Shown here: positions 1 through 6,648 of the stretch, in pieces
How positions within the stretch are numbered: the stretch's first letter is position 1
Layout: every line of letters starts with the position of its first letter
Origin: an uncultured Roseovarius sp.
GTDB taxonomy: Bacteria > Pseudomonadota > Alphaproteobacteria > Rhodobacterales > Rhodobacteraceae
Assembly (NCBI GenBank): GCA_913055965.1
Contig: CAJXKX010000017.1
Location: forward strand, 1-12,668
Length of the DNA: 12,668 bases
Reading direction: 5' to 3'
The notes under the pieces: model-generated
Seen by the model: the letters and a program-made list of their open reading frames with translations, nothing else
The model's database searches: none
What the model was told of the DNA's origin: nothing
Position numbers and translations under genes: made by a program

Positions 1-178
1 CCTTGCGCCGCCGCTGGCGCTCTGCACCGACAACGCGGCGATGATCGCCTATGCGGGGGGCGAGATGTTCCGGCTGGGGCGTCGCGACGACATGACCCTT
101 GCCGCTCGCCCGCGCTGGCCGCTCGACGCGGCAAGCCCGGCGATGCTGGGCGGCGGGCGCAAGGGGGCCAAGGCATGA
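1..178 (+). CDS. tsaD: TsaD, tRNA N6-adenosine threonylcarbamoyltransferase (3' end only)
   Basis: Only the last 58 codons are inside the window, reading from base 2 to the TGA at 176-178. TsaD transfers the threonylcarbamoyl group from threonylcarbamoyl-AMP to A37 of ANN-decoding tRNAs (t6A), working with TsaB and TsaE in the cytoplasm. The identification rests on the C-terminal signature ALCTDNAAMIAYAGG, the conserved TDNAAMIA segment of the ASKHA-fold Kae1/Gcp/TsaD family; its Asp belongs to the metal/nucleotide site. The tail that follows is family-like (RLGRRDD and a final Lys/Gly-rich stretch). The stop codon overlaps the gpsA start in an ATGA junction, so the two are probably translationally coupled. 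Catalytic residues encoded upstream cannot be judged here. Confidence 0.9.
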   Translation, partial: LAPPLALCTDNAAMIAYAGGEMFRLGRRDDMTLAARPRWPLDAASPAMLGGGRKGAKA

Positions 179-1137
179 CGCTTGTTTGCGGCGCAGGGGC
201 GTTCGGCACGGCGCTGGCCGTGGCGCTGGCGCGAAGCGGCCCGGTCACGCTCTGGGCGCGCGATGCAGGCCATGCCGCAGCGATGCAGGCGCGGCGCGTC
301 AACGACCGCCGCCTGCCGGGCATTGCCCTGCCCGAGGCGATCACCGTGATCTCGGGTCAGGTGCCCGGCGGCGATGCGCCCTGCCTGCTGGCGATGCCCA
401 TGCAGGTGCTGGGCGGGTTTCTGGAGGCGCACCGCGCGGCGCTGGGCGCGCGCGCCCTCGTCGCCTGCTGCAAGGGGATGGACTTGGCCACCGGCCTCGG
501 GCCCACGGGCCTGATCGCGCGAAGCTGCCCCGACACCACATCCGCGATCCTGACCGGCCCGAGTTTTGCCCGCGACATCGCCCTTGGCCTGCCCACGGCG
601 CTGACGCTGGCCTGCGGCGGCGAGGCGGTGGGCGCGGCGCTGCAGGCGGCTCTCTCGACACCCACGCTTCGGCTCTATCGCAGCACCGATCCGGTGGGCG
701 CGGAACTGGGCGGGGCGCTCAAGAACGTGATCGCCATCGGTTGCGGCGCGGTGATGGGGGCGGGGCTGGGCGAGAGCGCGCGCGCCGCGCTGATGACGCG
801 CGGTTTCGCCGAGATGAACCGGCTGGCCCCGGCTCTGGGCGCGCGGCCCGAGACGCTGGCGGGGCTGTCGGGCTTTGGCGACCTGGCGCTGACCTGCACG
901 AGCGCGCAGTCGCGCAACTATCGCTATGGCGAGAGCCTCGGGCGCGGCGAGGATTTCGACCCCGCGATCACCGTCGAGGGGGCGGCGACGGCGCGCGCCG
1001 TGCTGGCGCGGGCGCGGGCACTGGGCATCGACATGCCGGTGACGGCGGCGGTCGTGGCGCTGGTCGCAGGTGAATTGCGCGTGGCCGAGGCGATGGATAT
1101 GCTGCTCTCGAGGCCATTGAAGGAAGAACGATGCTGA
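175..1137 (+). CDS. gpsA: NAD(P)+-dependent glycerol-3-phosphate dehydrogenase
   Basis: This 320-aa protein has the normal family length and catalyses reversible reduction of dihydroxyacetone phosphate to sn-glycerol-3-phosphate, the cytoplasmic precursor of phospholipids. The N-terminal Rossmann motif GAGAFGTALA lies at residues 6-15. CKGMD (99-103) contains a conserved Lys, TGPSFA is at 127-132, and ALKNVIAIG (181-189) carries the catalytic Lys183. The family signature LSGFGDLALTC is at 231-241 and is followed by SRNYRYG (246-252). All expected core motifs are present, with no sign of damage. The ATG overlaps the tsaD stop by 4 nt, with a purine-rich AAGGGGG at 161-167 as likely ribosome binding site. 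The 3' end runs 7 nt into the YciI-like gene, so it sits inside one operon. Confidence 0.97.
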   Translation: MTLVCGAGAFGTALAVALARSGPVTLWARDAGHAAAMQARRVNDRRLPGIALPEAITVISGQVPGGDAPCLLAMPMQVLGGFLEAHRAALGARALVACCKGMDLATGLGPTGLIARSCPDTTSAILTGPSFARDIALGLPTALTLACGGEAVGAALQAALSTPTLRLYRSTDPVGAELGGALKNVIAIGCGAVMGAGLGESARAALMTRGFAEMNRLAPALGARPETLAGLSGFGDLALTCTSAQSRNYRYGESLGRGEDFDPAITVEGAATARAVLARARALGIDMPVTAAVVALVAGELRVAEAMDMLLSRPLKEERC

Positions 1138-1400
1138 TTGCCCTGATCGCCCGCGACAAGCCCGGCGCCCTGCAAACCCGTCTCGACAATCGCGAGGCCC
1201 ATATCGCCTATCTCAAGGAGACCGGCGTGGTCTCTCAGGCCGGGCCGCTGCTCAATGACGAGGGCGAGATGGTCGGCTCGCTCATCATCCTTGATGTCGA
1301 GGACATGAAGGCGGCGCAGGACTGGGCCAATAACGATCCCTATGCCAGGGCCGAGCTCTTCTCCGGTGTCGAACTGATCCCGTGGAAGAAGGTGATCTGA
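1131..1400 (+). CDS. YciI-like family protein
   Basis: This 89-aa protein covers a complete YciI domain (ferredoxin-like dimeric alpha/beta barrel). Supporting segments are LIALIARDKPGAL at the N-terminus, REAHIAYL with the conserved His24, QAGPLL, and DWANNDPYARAELF with Asp69 in the DPY motif, ending in the IPWKKV tail. The biological substrate of most YciI proteins is unknown; His/Asp residues suggest a small hydrolase- or lyase-like active site in the family. The ATG at 1131 is preceded by AGGAAG (1121-1126). The gene overlaps gpsA by 7 nt and the next gene by 1 nt, so it is cotranscribed and probably translationally coupled. The family call is secure; the function is not known. Confidence 0.9.
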   Translation: MLIALIARDKPGALQTRLDNREAHIAYLKETGVVSQAGPLLNDEGEMVGSLIILDVEDMKAAQDWANNDPYARAELFSGVELIPWKKVI

Positions 1401-1819
1401 TGCGCTACTGGCTGTTCAAGTCCGAACCGTCGGTCTGGGGCTGGCCCGATCAGGTGGCCAAGGGGGACGACGGCGAGGAATGGGATGGCGTGCGCAATTA
1501 CCAGGCGCGCAACTTCATGCGCGAGATGGCGGTGGGGGATCGCGGCTTCTTCTATCATTCGCAAAAGGAAAAGGCGGTGGTGGGCACGGTCGAGGTGATC
1601 GCCGAGGCGCATCCCGACAGCACCACGGATGATCCGCGCTGGGACTGCGTCGACATCAAGGCGGTGGAAGCAGCGCAGGTGCCAGTGACGCTCGATATGA
1701 TCAAGGCCGATCCGCGCCTGTCCGAGATGGTGCTTGTGCGCAATTCGCGCCTGTCGGTGCAGCCGGTGACGGCGGAGGAATGGCGCATCATCTGCGGCAT
1801 GGCGGGGCTTTCGGCCTGA
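1400..1819 (+). CDS. EVE-domain protein (Thy28/THYN1-like)
   Basis: This 139-aa protein consists almost entirely of one EVE domain, a PUA-like fold related to YTH. Diagnostic stretches are YWLFKSEPSVWGW (3-15), EWDGVRNYQARNFM (27-40), the FYHS pocket segment (51-54), VVGTVEV (60-66) and VRNSRLSVQPV (113-123). EVE domains are known to bind modified nucleobases (for example modified cytosine or adenine), and bacterial members are proposed to act in RNA modification or restriction. The start chosen is the ATG at 1400, sharing one base with the preceding TGA (TGATG) and preceded by GAAGG. It gives the canonical MRYWLFKSEP N-terminus; an in-frame GTG at 1382 would add six residues inside the upstream gene and is less likely. 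As the last gene of the tsaD operon it may have a tRNA-linked role (inference). Confidence 0.93.
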   Translation: MRYWLFKSEPSVWGWPDQVAKGDDGEEWDGVRNYQARNFMREMAVGDRGFFYHSQKEKAVVGTVEVIAEAHPDSTTDDPRWDCVDIKAVEAAQVPVTLDMIKADPRLSEMVLVRNSRLSVQPVTAEEWRIICGMAGLSA

Positions 1820-1857
1820 GTCAGGTGATGTTTGCGGACCGTCCGGCCAACCGGCTC

Positions 1858-1886
1858 TTGACCTGAGCGCGGTGCTTCCTGCTAAT
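1858..1886 (+). promoter_or_regulatory. Candidate sigma-70-type promoter for the acyl-CoA synthetase
   Basis: TTGACC at 1858-1863 is a 5-of-6 match to the -35 consensus. It is separated by exactly 17 bp from GCTAAT at 1881-1886, a 4-of-6 match to the -10. It lies in the 105-bp gap between the EVE gene and the synthetase, 38 bp before the chosen start codon, so the position is sensible. Upstream, CCGG-CCAA-CCGG at 1843-1854 could form a short hairpin, possibly a weak end to the preceding operon. Confidence 0.45.
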
Positions 1887-1924
1887 CACCCGGAACCGTG
1901 GGACGCAAGCGAGGGAGGCATGCG

Positions 1925-3553
1925 ATGGGCTGGATGAGGGACGAGACCGGGCTGGACAAGAGAGCGGCGAATTTCGTGCCGCTGACGCCGCTGTCGCATC
2001 TGAAACGCGCGGCGCATCTCTTTCCCGAGCGCGAGGCGGTGGTCTATCCCGGGCATCGCAAGACCTATGCCGAATATCACGCGCGCGTCTCGCGGCTGGC
2101 CTCGGCGCTGGCGAATATCGGGGTAGAGCCGGGCGACGTGGTGGCGACCATCCTGCCCAACGTGCCCGCCCATTGCGAGGCGCATTTCGGCGTGCCCGCT
2201 GCGGGCGCGGTGCTCAACGCGATCAACACCCGGCTCGAGGCCGACACCATCGCCTATATCCTCGATCATGGCGAGGCGCGGGTGGTGCTGTGCGACACGC
2301 AGTTCCTGCCCACGCTGGATGCCGCGCTCGCGATCATGGAGCGGCCCGCCCCCGCGATCATCGAGGTGCCCGATGACGGGGCCGGGGTGCACGCGCATTC
2401 CGATTACATGAGCTACGAGGAATTCCTTGCCACCGGCGATCCCGATTTCGCCTGGATCATGCCCGAAGACGAGTGGGAGAGCCTTGCGCTGAATTATACC
2501 TCTGGCACCACGGGGCGGCCCAAGGGCGTGGTCTGCCATCATCGCGGGGCCTACCTGATGACCATGGGCACGGTGGTGAGCTGGCAGTTGCCGCGCTACC
2601 CCAAGTACCTCACCATCGTGCCGCTGTTTCACTGCAACAACTGGAACCATGTCTGGCTGATGCCGATGCTGGGCGGCACCGTGGTGTGCTGCCGCGACAT
2701 CACCGCCCGGGCAATCTATGACGCCATCGCCGACGAGGGGGTCACGCATTTCGGCGGCGCGCCCATCGTGCTCAACATGATCGTGAATGCCAGGGACGAG
2801 GAGCGCCGCGACTTCGATCACGTGGTCGACGTGTTCACCGCCGGGGCCCCGCCGCCCGCCGCGACGATTGCGGCGATCGAGCCGCTGGGCTTTACCGTCA
2901 CGCAGGTCTACGGGCTGACCGAGACCTATGGCCATGTCACCGAATGCCTGTGGCAGGCGCGGTGGGACGATCTGCCCGACGAGGAGCGCTATGCCATCAA
3001 GGCGCGCACCGGCATCCTCATGCCGATGATGGAGGACATCACCGCGATGGACCCCGAGACCATGGAACAGATCCCGATGGATGGCGAGAGCCTTGGCGAG
3101 ATCATGATTCGCGGCAACTCGGTGATGAAGGGCTACCTCAAGAATCCGGAGGCCACCGAGAAGGCCTTTGCGGGGGGGTATTTCCACTCGGGCGACATCG
3201 CGTTCCAGCATCCCGACGGCTATCTCAAGATCGCCGACCGGGCCAAGGATATCATCATCTCGGGCGGCGAGAACATCAGTTCCGTCGAGGTGGAGGGGGT
3301 GCTCATGCGGCACCCGGCGGTGCTGCTCTGTGCCGTGGTGGCCAAGCCGGACGACAAATGGGGCGAGGTGCCCTGTGCCTTTGTCGAGTTGAAGGACGGG
3401 GCCGAGGTGGGCGAGGCCGATCTCATCGCCTTTGCCCGCGAGCGGCTGGCCGGGTTCAAGACGCCCAAGGCGGTGGTTTTCCGGGAATTGCCCAAGACCT
3501 CGACCGGCAAGATCCAGAAGTTCGAGTTGCGCCAGGCTGCGAAGGGAATGTGA
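1925..3553 (+). CDS. AMP-forming acyl-CoA synthetase (DmdB/AAE-like branch)
   Basis: This 542-aa ANL-superfamily adenylating enzyme should activate a carboxylic acid with ATP and then form its CoA thioester. The phosphate-binding loop YTSGTTGRPKG is at residues 191-201, and the substrate-pocket segment PLFHCNNW at 233-240. TAGAPP is at 305-310, VYGLTETYGH at 328-337, and HSGD, with the ribose-binding Asp, at 421-424. IADRAKDIIISGGENIS is at 436-452 (hinge region). PKTSTGKIQK (523-532) carries the adenylation Lys529. The set is complete. The ATG at 1925 is preferred because AGGGAGG (1912-1918) lies 6 nt upstream; a GTG at 1898 would add nine residues without a site. Spacing of His236 and Trp240 recalls 3-methylmercaptopropionyl-CoA ligase DmdB and plant AAE enzymes, but the substrate cannot be fixed from sequence. 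It is a single-gene unit with its own promoter. Confidence 0.93.
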   Translation: MGWMRDETGLDKRAANFVPLTPLSHLKRAAHLFPEREAVVYPGHRKTYAEYHARVSRLASALANIGVEPGDVVATILPNVPAHCEAHFGVPAAGAVLNAINTRLEADTIAYILDHGEARVVLCDTQFLPTLDAALAIMERPAPAIIEVPDDGAGVHAHSDYMSYEEFLATGDPDFAWIMPEDEWESLALNYTSGTTGRPKGVVCHHRGAYLMTMGTVVSWQLPRYPKYLTIVPLFHCNNWNHVWLMPMLGGTVVCCRDITARAIYDAIADEGVTHFGGAPIVLNMIVNARDEERRDFDHVVDVFTAGAPPPAATIAAIEPLGFTVTQVYGLTETYGHVTECLWQARWDDLPDEERYAIKARTGILMPMMEDITAMDPETMEQIPMDGESLGEIMIRGNSVMKGYLKNPEATEKAFAGGYFHSGDIAFQHPDGYLKIADRAKDIIISGGENISSVEVEGVLMRHPAVLLCAVVAKPDDKWGEVPCAFVELKDGAEVGEADLIAFARERLAGFKTPKAVVFRELPKTSTGKIQKFELRQAAKGM

Positions 3554-3585
3554 GGGGCCGGGAGGGCGGGTTGTCATCGCCGGGA

Positions 3586-3610
3586 GGCGGAATTTTGAAG
3601 AAATTCCGTC
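3586..3610. terminator. Hairpin 1 between convergent genes
   Basis: A 10-bp stem (3586-3595 with 3601-3610, one G-T wobble) closes a TGAAG loop. It lies 32 bp after the synthetase stop, in the gap before a convergent minus-strand gene, so it may terminate transcription in one or both directions. No clear T-run follows on either side, so it is not a classical intrinsic terminator. The stem core is AT-rich in a GC-rich setting. Confidence 0.5.
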
Positions 3611-3633
3611 CAGGAAAGTTTTGAACTTTCCTG
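3611..3633. terminator. Hairpin 2, directly abutting hairpin 1
   Basis: A perfect 10-bp stem (3611-3620 with 3624-3633) closes a 3-nt TTG loop and starts at the base right after hairpin 1. It shares the heptamer TTTTGAA with hairpin 1 (3593-3599 and 3619-3625). It could be a bidirectional terminator, or half of a repeated palindromic element. Only the structure is certain. Confidence 0.5.
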
Positions 3634-3641
3634 ACTCCGGT

Positions 3642-3660
3642 GCGCTGTTTCGAATAGCGC
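3642..3660. other. Hairpin 3 in the same gap
   Basis: An 8-bp stem (3642-3649 with 3653-3660, one G-T wobble) closes a TCG loop, centred on a TTTCGAA sequence. It is the third consecutive potential hairpin in this 163-bp gap. On the minus strand it lies beyond the 3' end of the 344-aa membrane protein gene, so it could belong to that gene's termination. Confidence 0.4.
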
Positions 3661-3716
3661 CCCAGGTGCGGATGCCGCTTCGGGGCCGATCGTAACGAGC
3701 GGCGCGCCCCCGGCCC

Positions 3717-4751
3717 TCAGCCGCCGCAAATCCCCTGAAGCCGCAGCCAGTCGCCATCGCTCAGGATGGGCGGCAGGTCGGCGTCGCGGGCAAAGGGATC
3801 AGCCTCGATCAGGCCCAGCACCGTCTCGCCTGTGATGTCGCGGGCATAGGCGTAGGGCGTCGCGCGGACCTCGAGCCGTTCGAAACCGGCAATCAGCACG
3901 GCATCGGGCGGCGGTGGGGGCGGATCGCGCAGCAGCGCCTCGGCATGGGCGCGCAGCGCGTCGTCGCCGAGGCGTCCGGTGGCGAGCAGGCGCAACACCT
4001 CGCGCAGCCCCGCGTTGGCGAGCAGCGTGTCGAGAGGATCCCTTGTCTCGGCGCGCAGCTGCGCCGCGAGGATGTGCCCCGCGACGATGTCGGGCGTGTC
4101 GTGATCCTCGACAAGATCGGCATTCAGGAGGATCGTGCCGCCGGGAAGGGGCAGCGCGGCTCCGACACCGCTGCGCACCACGACCAGCCGGGTCCGGCCC
4201 GAGACCGCGGGAAGGCGCCGCTCCAGCGCGGCGAGCGCACCGGTGCCGCCGGGCGTGCGGCAGGGCGGCCCGGTCACGCGGTAGAGATGATCGAGCAGCG
4301 CCTGTCCGATCTCGTCACGCTTGGCCTCGGGCACCACGCGCAGCGCGTGTTCCCGCGCCGCGCCGGGCAGCCAGAGCGTCAGGACCAGCACCACGACAAG
4401 CAGGCTCGCGGCCATGCCCGCCACGCGCAGCCGTCCCGGGCGCGGGCGCTGGCGGGCGATGGCGCTGCGCAGGGTTTCGATGGCGGCGATCATCTCGGTT
4501 TCGCCCTCGGCGATCTCGAGGGTCTCGCCGGGGTCGGCATCGGGGTGGTAGAGCGCGGGTTCGGCGCCCGGATTGGCCCGCGCGACGGCGGCGATCGACC
4601 AATGCGCCTGCACCCGTTCGCGCAGGTCGGTGATGGTCAGCGTCGCCTCGCCCAGCGACACGATCACGTCGAGGCGCTGCGCGCCGGGCTCGGGCCGCCA
4701 CAGCGCCGCCGCCTCGAGCCGCTGGTATTTCCGGAGTGCCGTTCTTTTCAT
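3717..4751 (-). CDS. Single-pass membrane protein with a degenerate M48-like metallopeptidase region
   Basis: I do not recognise a named gene. The 344-aa product starts with MKRTALRKYQRLEA and has an N-terminal domain of about 100 residues. One strong membrane segment (about 108-129, AASLLVVVLVLTLWLPG) follows, preceded by a basic stretch (QRPRPGRLR), and then a C-terminal domain of about 215 residues. Residues 199-229 (ALPLPGGTILLNADLV, then DIVAGHILAAQ) resemble the M48/Ste24 layout of a 'PGG-I' strand followed by the zinc helix. Where HExxH is expected the sequence is GHILAAQ, with one His and no Glu or second His, so zinc catalysis is unlikely. A run of six prolines (277-282) forms a linker. 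The ATG at 4751 is preferred to a GTG at 4790, which falls inside a possible promoter. It diverges from the nitrilase gene and converges on the synthetase. Confidence 0.75.
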   Translation of the reverse strand: MKRTALRKYQRLEAAALWRPEPGAQRLDVIVSLGEATLTITDLRERVQAHWSIAAVARANPGAEPALYHPDADPGETLEIAEGETEMIAAIETLRSAIARQRPRPGRLRVAGMAASLLVVVLVLTLWLPGAAREHALRVVPEAKRDEIGQALLDHLYRVTGPPCRTPGGTGALAALERRLPAVSGRTRLVVVRSGVGAALPLPGGTILLNADLVEDHDTPDIVAGHILAAQLRAETRDPLDTLLANAGLREVLRLLATGRLGDDALRAHAEALLRDPPPPPPDAVLIAGFERLEVRATPYAYARDITGETVLGLIEADPFARDADLPPILSDGDWLRLQGICGG

Positions 4752-4780
4752 CCGCCGGGCTGCCCTGCCTCGTTCGCGCG

Positions 4781-4810
4781 AGCGTAGCACGGGGCGGCAG
4801 GTGGCGGCAA
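4781..4810 (-). promoter_or_regulatory. Weak promoter candidate for the minus-strand membrane protein gene
   Basis: On the minus strand TTGCCG (4805-4810) and TACGCT (4781-4786) are separated by 18 bp, 29 bp before the ATG at 4751. The -35 is fair and the -10 weak (TAnnnT). It lies in the 122-bp divergent gap shared with the nitrilase gene. It supports the shorter protein start but is not strong evidence alone. Confidence 0.25.
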
Positions 4811-4873
4811 TTGCTCGACGCGCGGGGGCAGGGACGGTATGGAGAGGCGTTCCCGCTGCGCGAAAGGACCGCC

Positions 4874-5758
4874 ATGAAGATCGCCACCGCCGCCTACCCG
4901 CTCGACCCGCTTGTAAACTGGGCGGAATATGCCGCGAAACTGTCCGACTGGGTGGCGCGGGCGGCGGCGGAGGGGGCCGATCTCGCCGTCTTTCCCGAAT
5001 ACGGGGCGATGGAGCTTGCCATGCTGGCAGGAGCGGAGGCGGCGGGCGATCTGGAGCGGTCGCTCCATGCGGTCGATGCGGTGATGGCGGATGCGGGCGA
5101 CCTGCATGCCGATCTCGCGGCGCGCCACGGGCTGCATATCCTCGGCGCCTCGGCCCCGGTGTTCGATCCCGCGATCGGAGAAAGGCCGGTGAACCGTGCC
5201 ACGCTCTACACGCCCACCGGAGCGCGCGGCCACCAGGACAAGCAGATCATGACCCGGTTCGAGCGCGAAGAGTGGGACGTGATCCCCGGCGGCCCGCTGA
5301 CGCTGTTCGACACGGGGCTGGGCAGAATCGGCATCCTGATCTGCTATGATTGCGAATTTCCCCTCCTGGGCCGCGCCCTTGCCGAGGCCGACCTGATCCT
5401 CGCGCCGTCCTGCACCGAGGCGCTCGCGGGCTATTCCCGCGTGCGCATCGGTGCGATGGCGCGCGCGCTCGAGGCGCAGTGCATCACCGTCATGGCCTCG
5501 ACCGTCGGCGATGCGGCATGGTCTCCGGCGGTGGATGCCAATACCGGGATGGGCGGTATCTTCGGCCCGCCCGATACCGGCTTTCCGCCCACCGGAGTGA
5601 TCGCCGAGGGCACGCTCAACGCCCCCGGATGGACGGTGGCGAAGGTCGATCTCGGGGCGGTCGCGCATGTGCGCGCCGACGGTGTCGTGCTGGGTCGCCG
5701 CCACTGGGACGATCAGGCGGGGCGTGACCGCGCGGTCACACCCACGCGCCTGCGTTGA
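4874..5758 (+). CDS. Carbon-nitrogen hydrolase (nitrilase superfamily amidohydrolase)
   Basis: This 294-aa cytoplasmic enzyme has the usual length for the superfamily and should hydrolyse a non-peptide amide or nitrile-type C-N bond. The catalytic triad is visible: Glu42 in VFPEYGAMEL, Lys123 in HQDKQIM and Cys157 in ILICYDCEFP, with a supporting Glu132 in FERE. Further family features are GADLAVFPE (34-42), a 'VNRATLY' strand (106-112), and ILAPSCTEA (175-183) followed by ARALEAQCITVMAS (196-209). The ATG at 4874 is chosen because GAAAGGA (4862-4868) lies 5 nt upstream and MKIATAAYPLDP is a proper first strand; longer readings extend into the divergent promoter region. The natural substrate is not predictable. 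It stands alone between a divergent gene and the infA promoter region. Confidence 0.9.
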   Translation: MKIATAAYPLDPLVNWAEYAAKLSDWVARAAAEGADLAVFPEYGAMELAMLAGAEAAGDLERSLHAVDAVMADAGDLHADLAARHGLHILGASAPVFDPAIGERPVNRATLYTPTGARGHQDKQIMTRFEREEWDVIPGGPLTLFDTGLGRIGILICYDCEFPLLGRALAEADLILAPSCTEALAGYSRVRIGAMARALEAQCITVMASTVGDAAWSPAVDANTGMGGIFGPPDTGFPPTGVIAEGTLNAPGWTVAKVDLGAVAHVRADGVVLGRRHWDDQAGRDRAVTPTRLR

Positions 5759-5765
5759 TTAGACC

Positions 5766-5796
5766 TTGAAAAAAGCGGGAAACGGGCGCATTTACT
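5766..5796 (+). promoter_or_regulatory. Candidate promoter of the infA-maf-RNase-yacG operon
   Basis: TTGAAA (5766-5771) is a good -35 match. The best -10 candidate is TTTACT (5791-5796), at a long 19-bp spacing. The 82-bp gap before infA is noticeably more AT-rich here than its surroundings, as expected of a promoter. The exact -10 is uncertain. Confidence 0.35.
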
Positions 5797-5840
5797 AGCG
5801 CGTTCCGCAGACCGGCGGGACGCGAGAGCAAGGAGAGACC

Positions 5841-6059
5841 ATGGCCAAGGAAGACACGCTCGAATTCCCCGGTGTCGTCAAGGAACTCCTGCCGAACGCG
5901 ACATTCAGGGTCGAGCTTGAGAACGGCCATGAGATCATCGCGCATACGGCAGGCAAGATGCGCAAGAACCGCATCCGCGTTCTGGCAGGCGACAAGGTGC
6001 AGGTGGAAATGACCCCCTACGACCTGACCAAGGGGCGGATCAATTACCGCTTCAAGTAA
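5841..6059 (+). CDS. infA: Translation initiation factor IF-1
   Basis: The 72-aa protein matches bacterial IF-1 in length and sequence: MAKEDTLEFPGVVKELLPNA, FRVELENGHEIIAH, GKMRKNRIRVLAGDKVQVEM and TPYDLTKGRINYRFK. It is a single S1-like OB-fold that binds the ribosomal A site on the 30S subunit and supports IF-2 and IF-3 during initiation. A strong ribosome binding site, AAGGAGAGA at 5830-5838, sits 2 nt before the ATG (its AGGAG core is about 6 nt away). It is the first gene of a four-gene set; the maf start follows 11 nt after the TAA. Confidence 0.98.
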   Translation: MAKEDTLEFPGVVKELLPNATFRVELENGHEIIAHTAGKMRKNRIRVLAGDKVQVEMTPYDLTKGRINYRFK

Positions 6060-6069
6060 GCGCGATCCC

Positions 6070-6648
6070 GTGACGCTGATTCTCGGCTCGGGCAGCCCGC
6101 GCCGCCGCGACCTGCTGGCGCAGATCGGGGTGGTTCCGCATGATGTGCGCCCGCCCGAGATCGACGAGACCCCGGGCAAGGGCGAATTGCCCCGCCCGTA
6201 TTGCGCGCGCATGGCGCGGGAAAAGGCGCAAGCCACCGAGGCGGGCGCAGACGATATCGTGCTCGCCGCCGACACCACCGTCGCGATGGGCCGCCGCATC
6301 CTCGGCAAGCCCGCGGACGCCGGCGAGGCGGCACAGTTCCTCCATGCCCTCTCGGGGCGGCGGCACCGGGTGATCACCGCGGTTGCGGTGCGCCGCGGCG
6401 CGCGGCTGTGGGAGCGCGACGTGGTCAGCGCGGTCCGGATGAAGCGGCTCTCGGACGAGGAAATCAACGCCTATCTCGCCTCGGGCGACTGGCAGGGCAA
6501 GGCCGGCGGCTACGGCATCCAGGGCATGGCCGGGGCGTTCGTGCCGTGGATATCCGGCTCGTTCACCGGTATCGTGGGCCTGCCGCTGGCCGAGACGGCG
6601 GGGCTCTTGCAGGCGGCGGGCTACCCGGTATGGAAGGATCGGCCATGA
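6070..6648 (+). CDS. maf: Maf-family nucleoside triphosphate pyrophosphatase (YhdE-type, dTTP/UTP)
   Basis: This 192-aa protein has the normal Maf length. It hydrolyses non-canonical or excess nucleoside triphosphates to the monophosphate and pyrophosphate. Motifs are LILGSGSPRRRDLL (3-16), EIDET (30-34), the catalytic LAADTTV with Asp68 (65-71), LSGRRHRVITAV (94-105), GKAGGYGIQG (143-152) and GSFTGIVGLPL (163-173). The 'KAGGYGIQG' form points to the YhdE/dTTP-UTP branch rather than the YceF/m7GTP branch; this is inference from motif knowledge. The start is a GTG 11 nt after infA with no clear Shine-Dalgarno sequence, consistent with re-initiation after infA. The stop overlaps the next gene in an ATGA junction. 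Confidence 0.95.
   Translation: MTLILGSGSPRRRDLLAQIGVVPHDVRPPEIDETPGKGELPRPYCARMAREKAQATEAGADDIVLAADTTVAMGRRILGKPADAGEAAQFLHALSGRRHRVITAVAVRRGARLWERDVVSAVRMKRLSDEEINAYLASGDWQGKAGGYGIQGMAGAFVPWISGSFTGIVGLPLAETAGLLQAAGYPVWKDRP

Noticed and set aside
1886..3757. Very long open frame (623 codons) on the minus strand opposite the acyl-CoA synthetase
   Set aside because: The plus-strand frame has every ANL-family motif. The antisense reading is rich in His/Arg/Gly and lacks any family resemblance, as expected from a GC-rich third-position shadow.
4736..4873. Longer N-terminus for the nitrilase (start at 4736)
   Set aside because: It would overlap the divergent gene's start and promoter region, adds a sequence unlike the family, and ignores the good ribosome binding site before the ATG at 4874.
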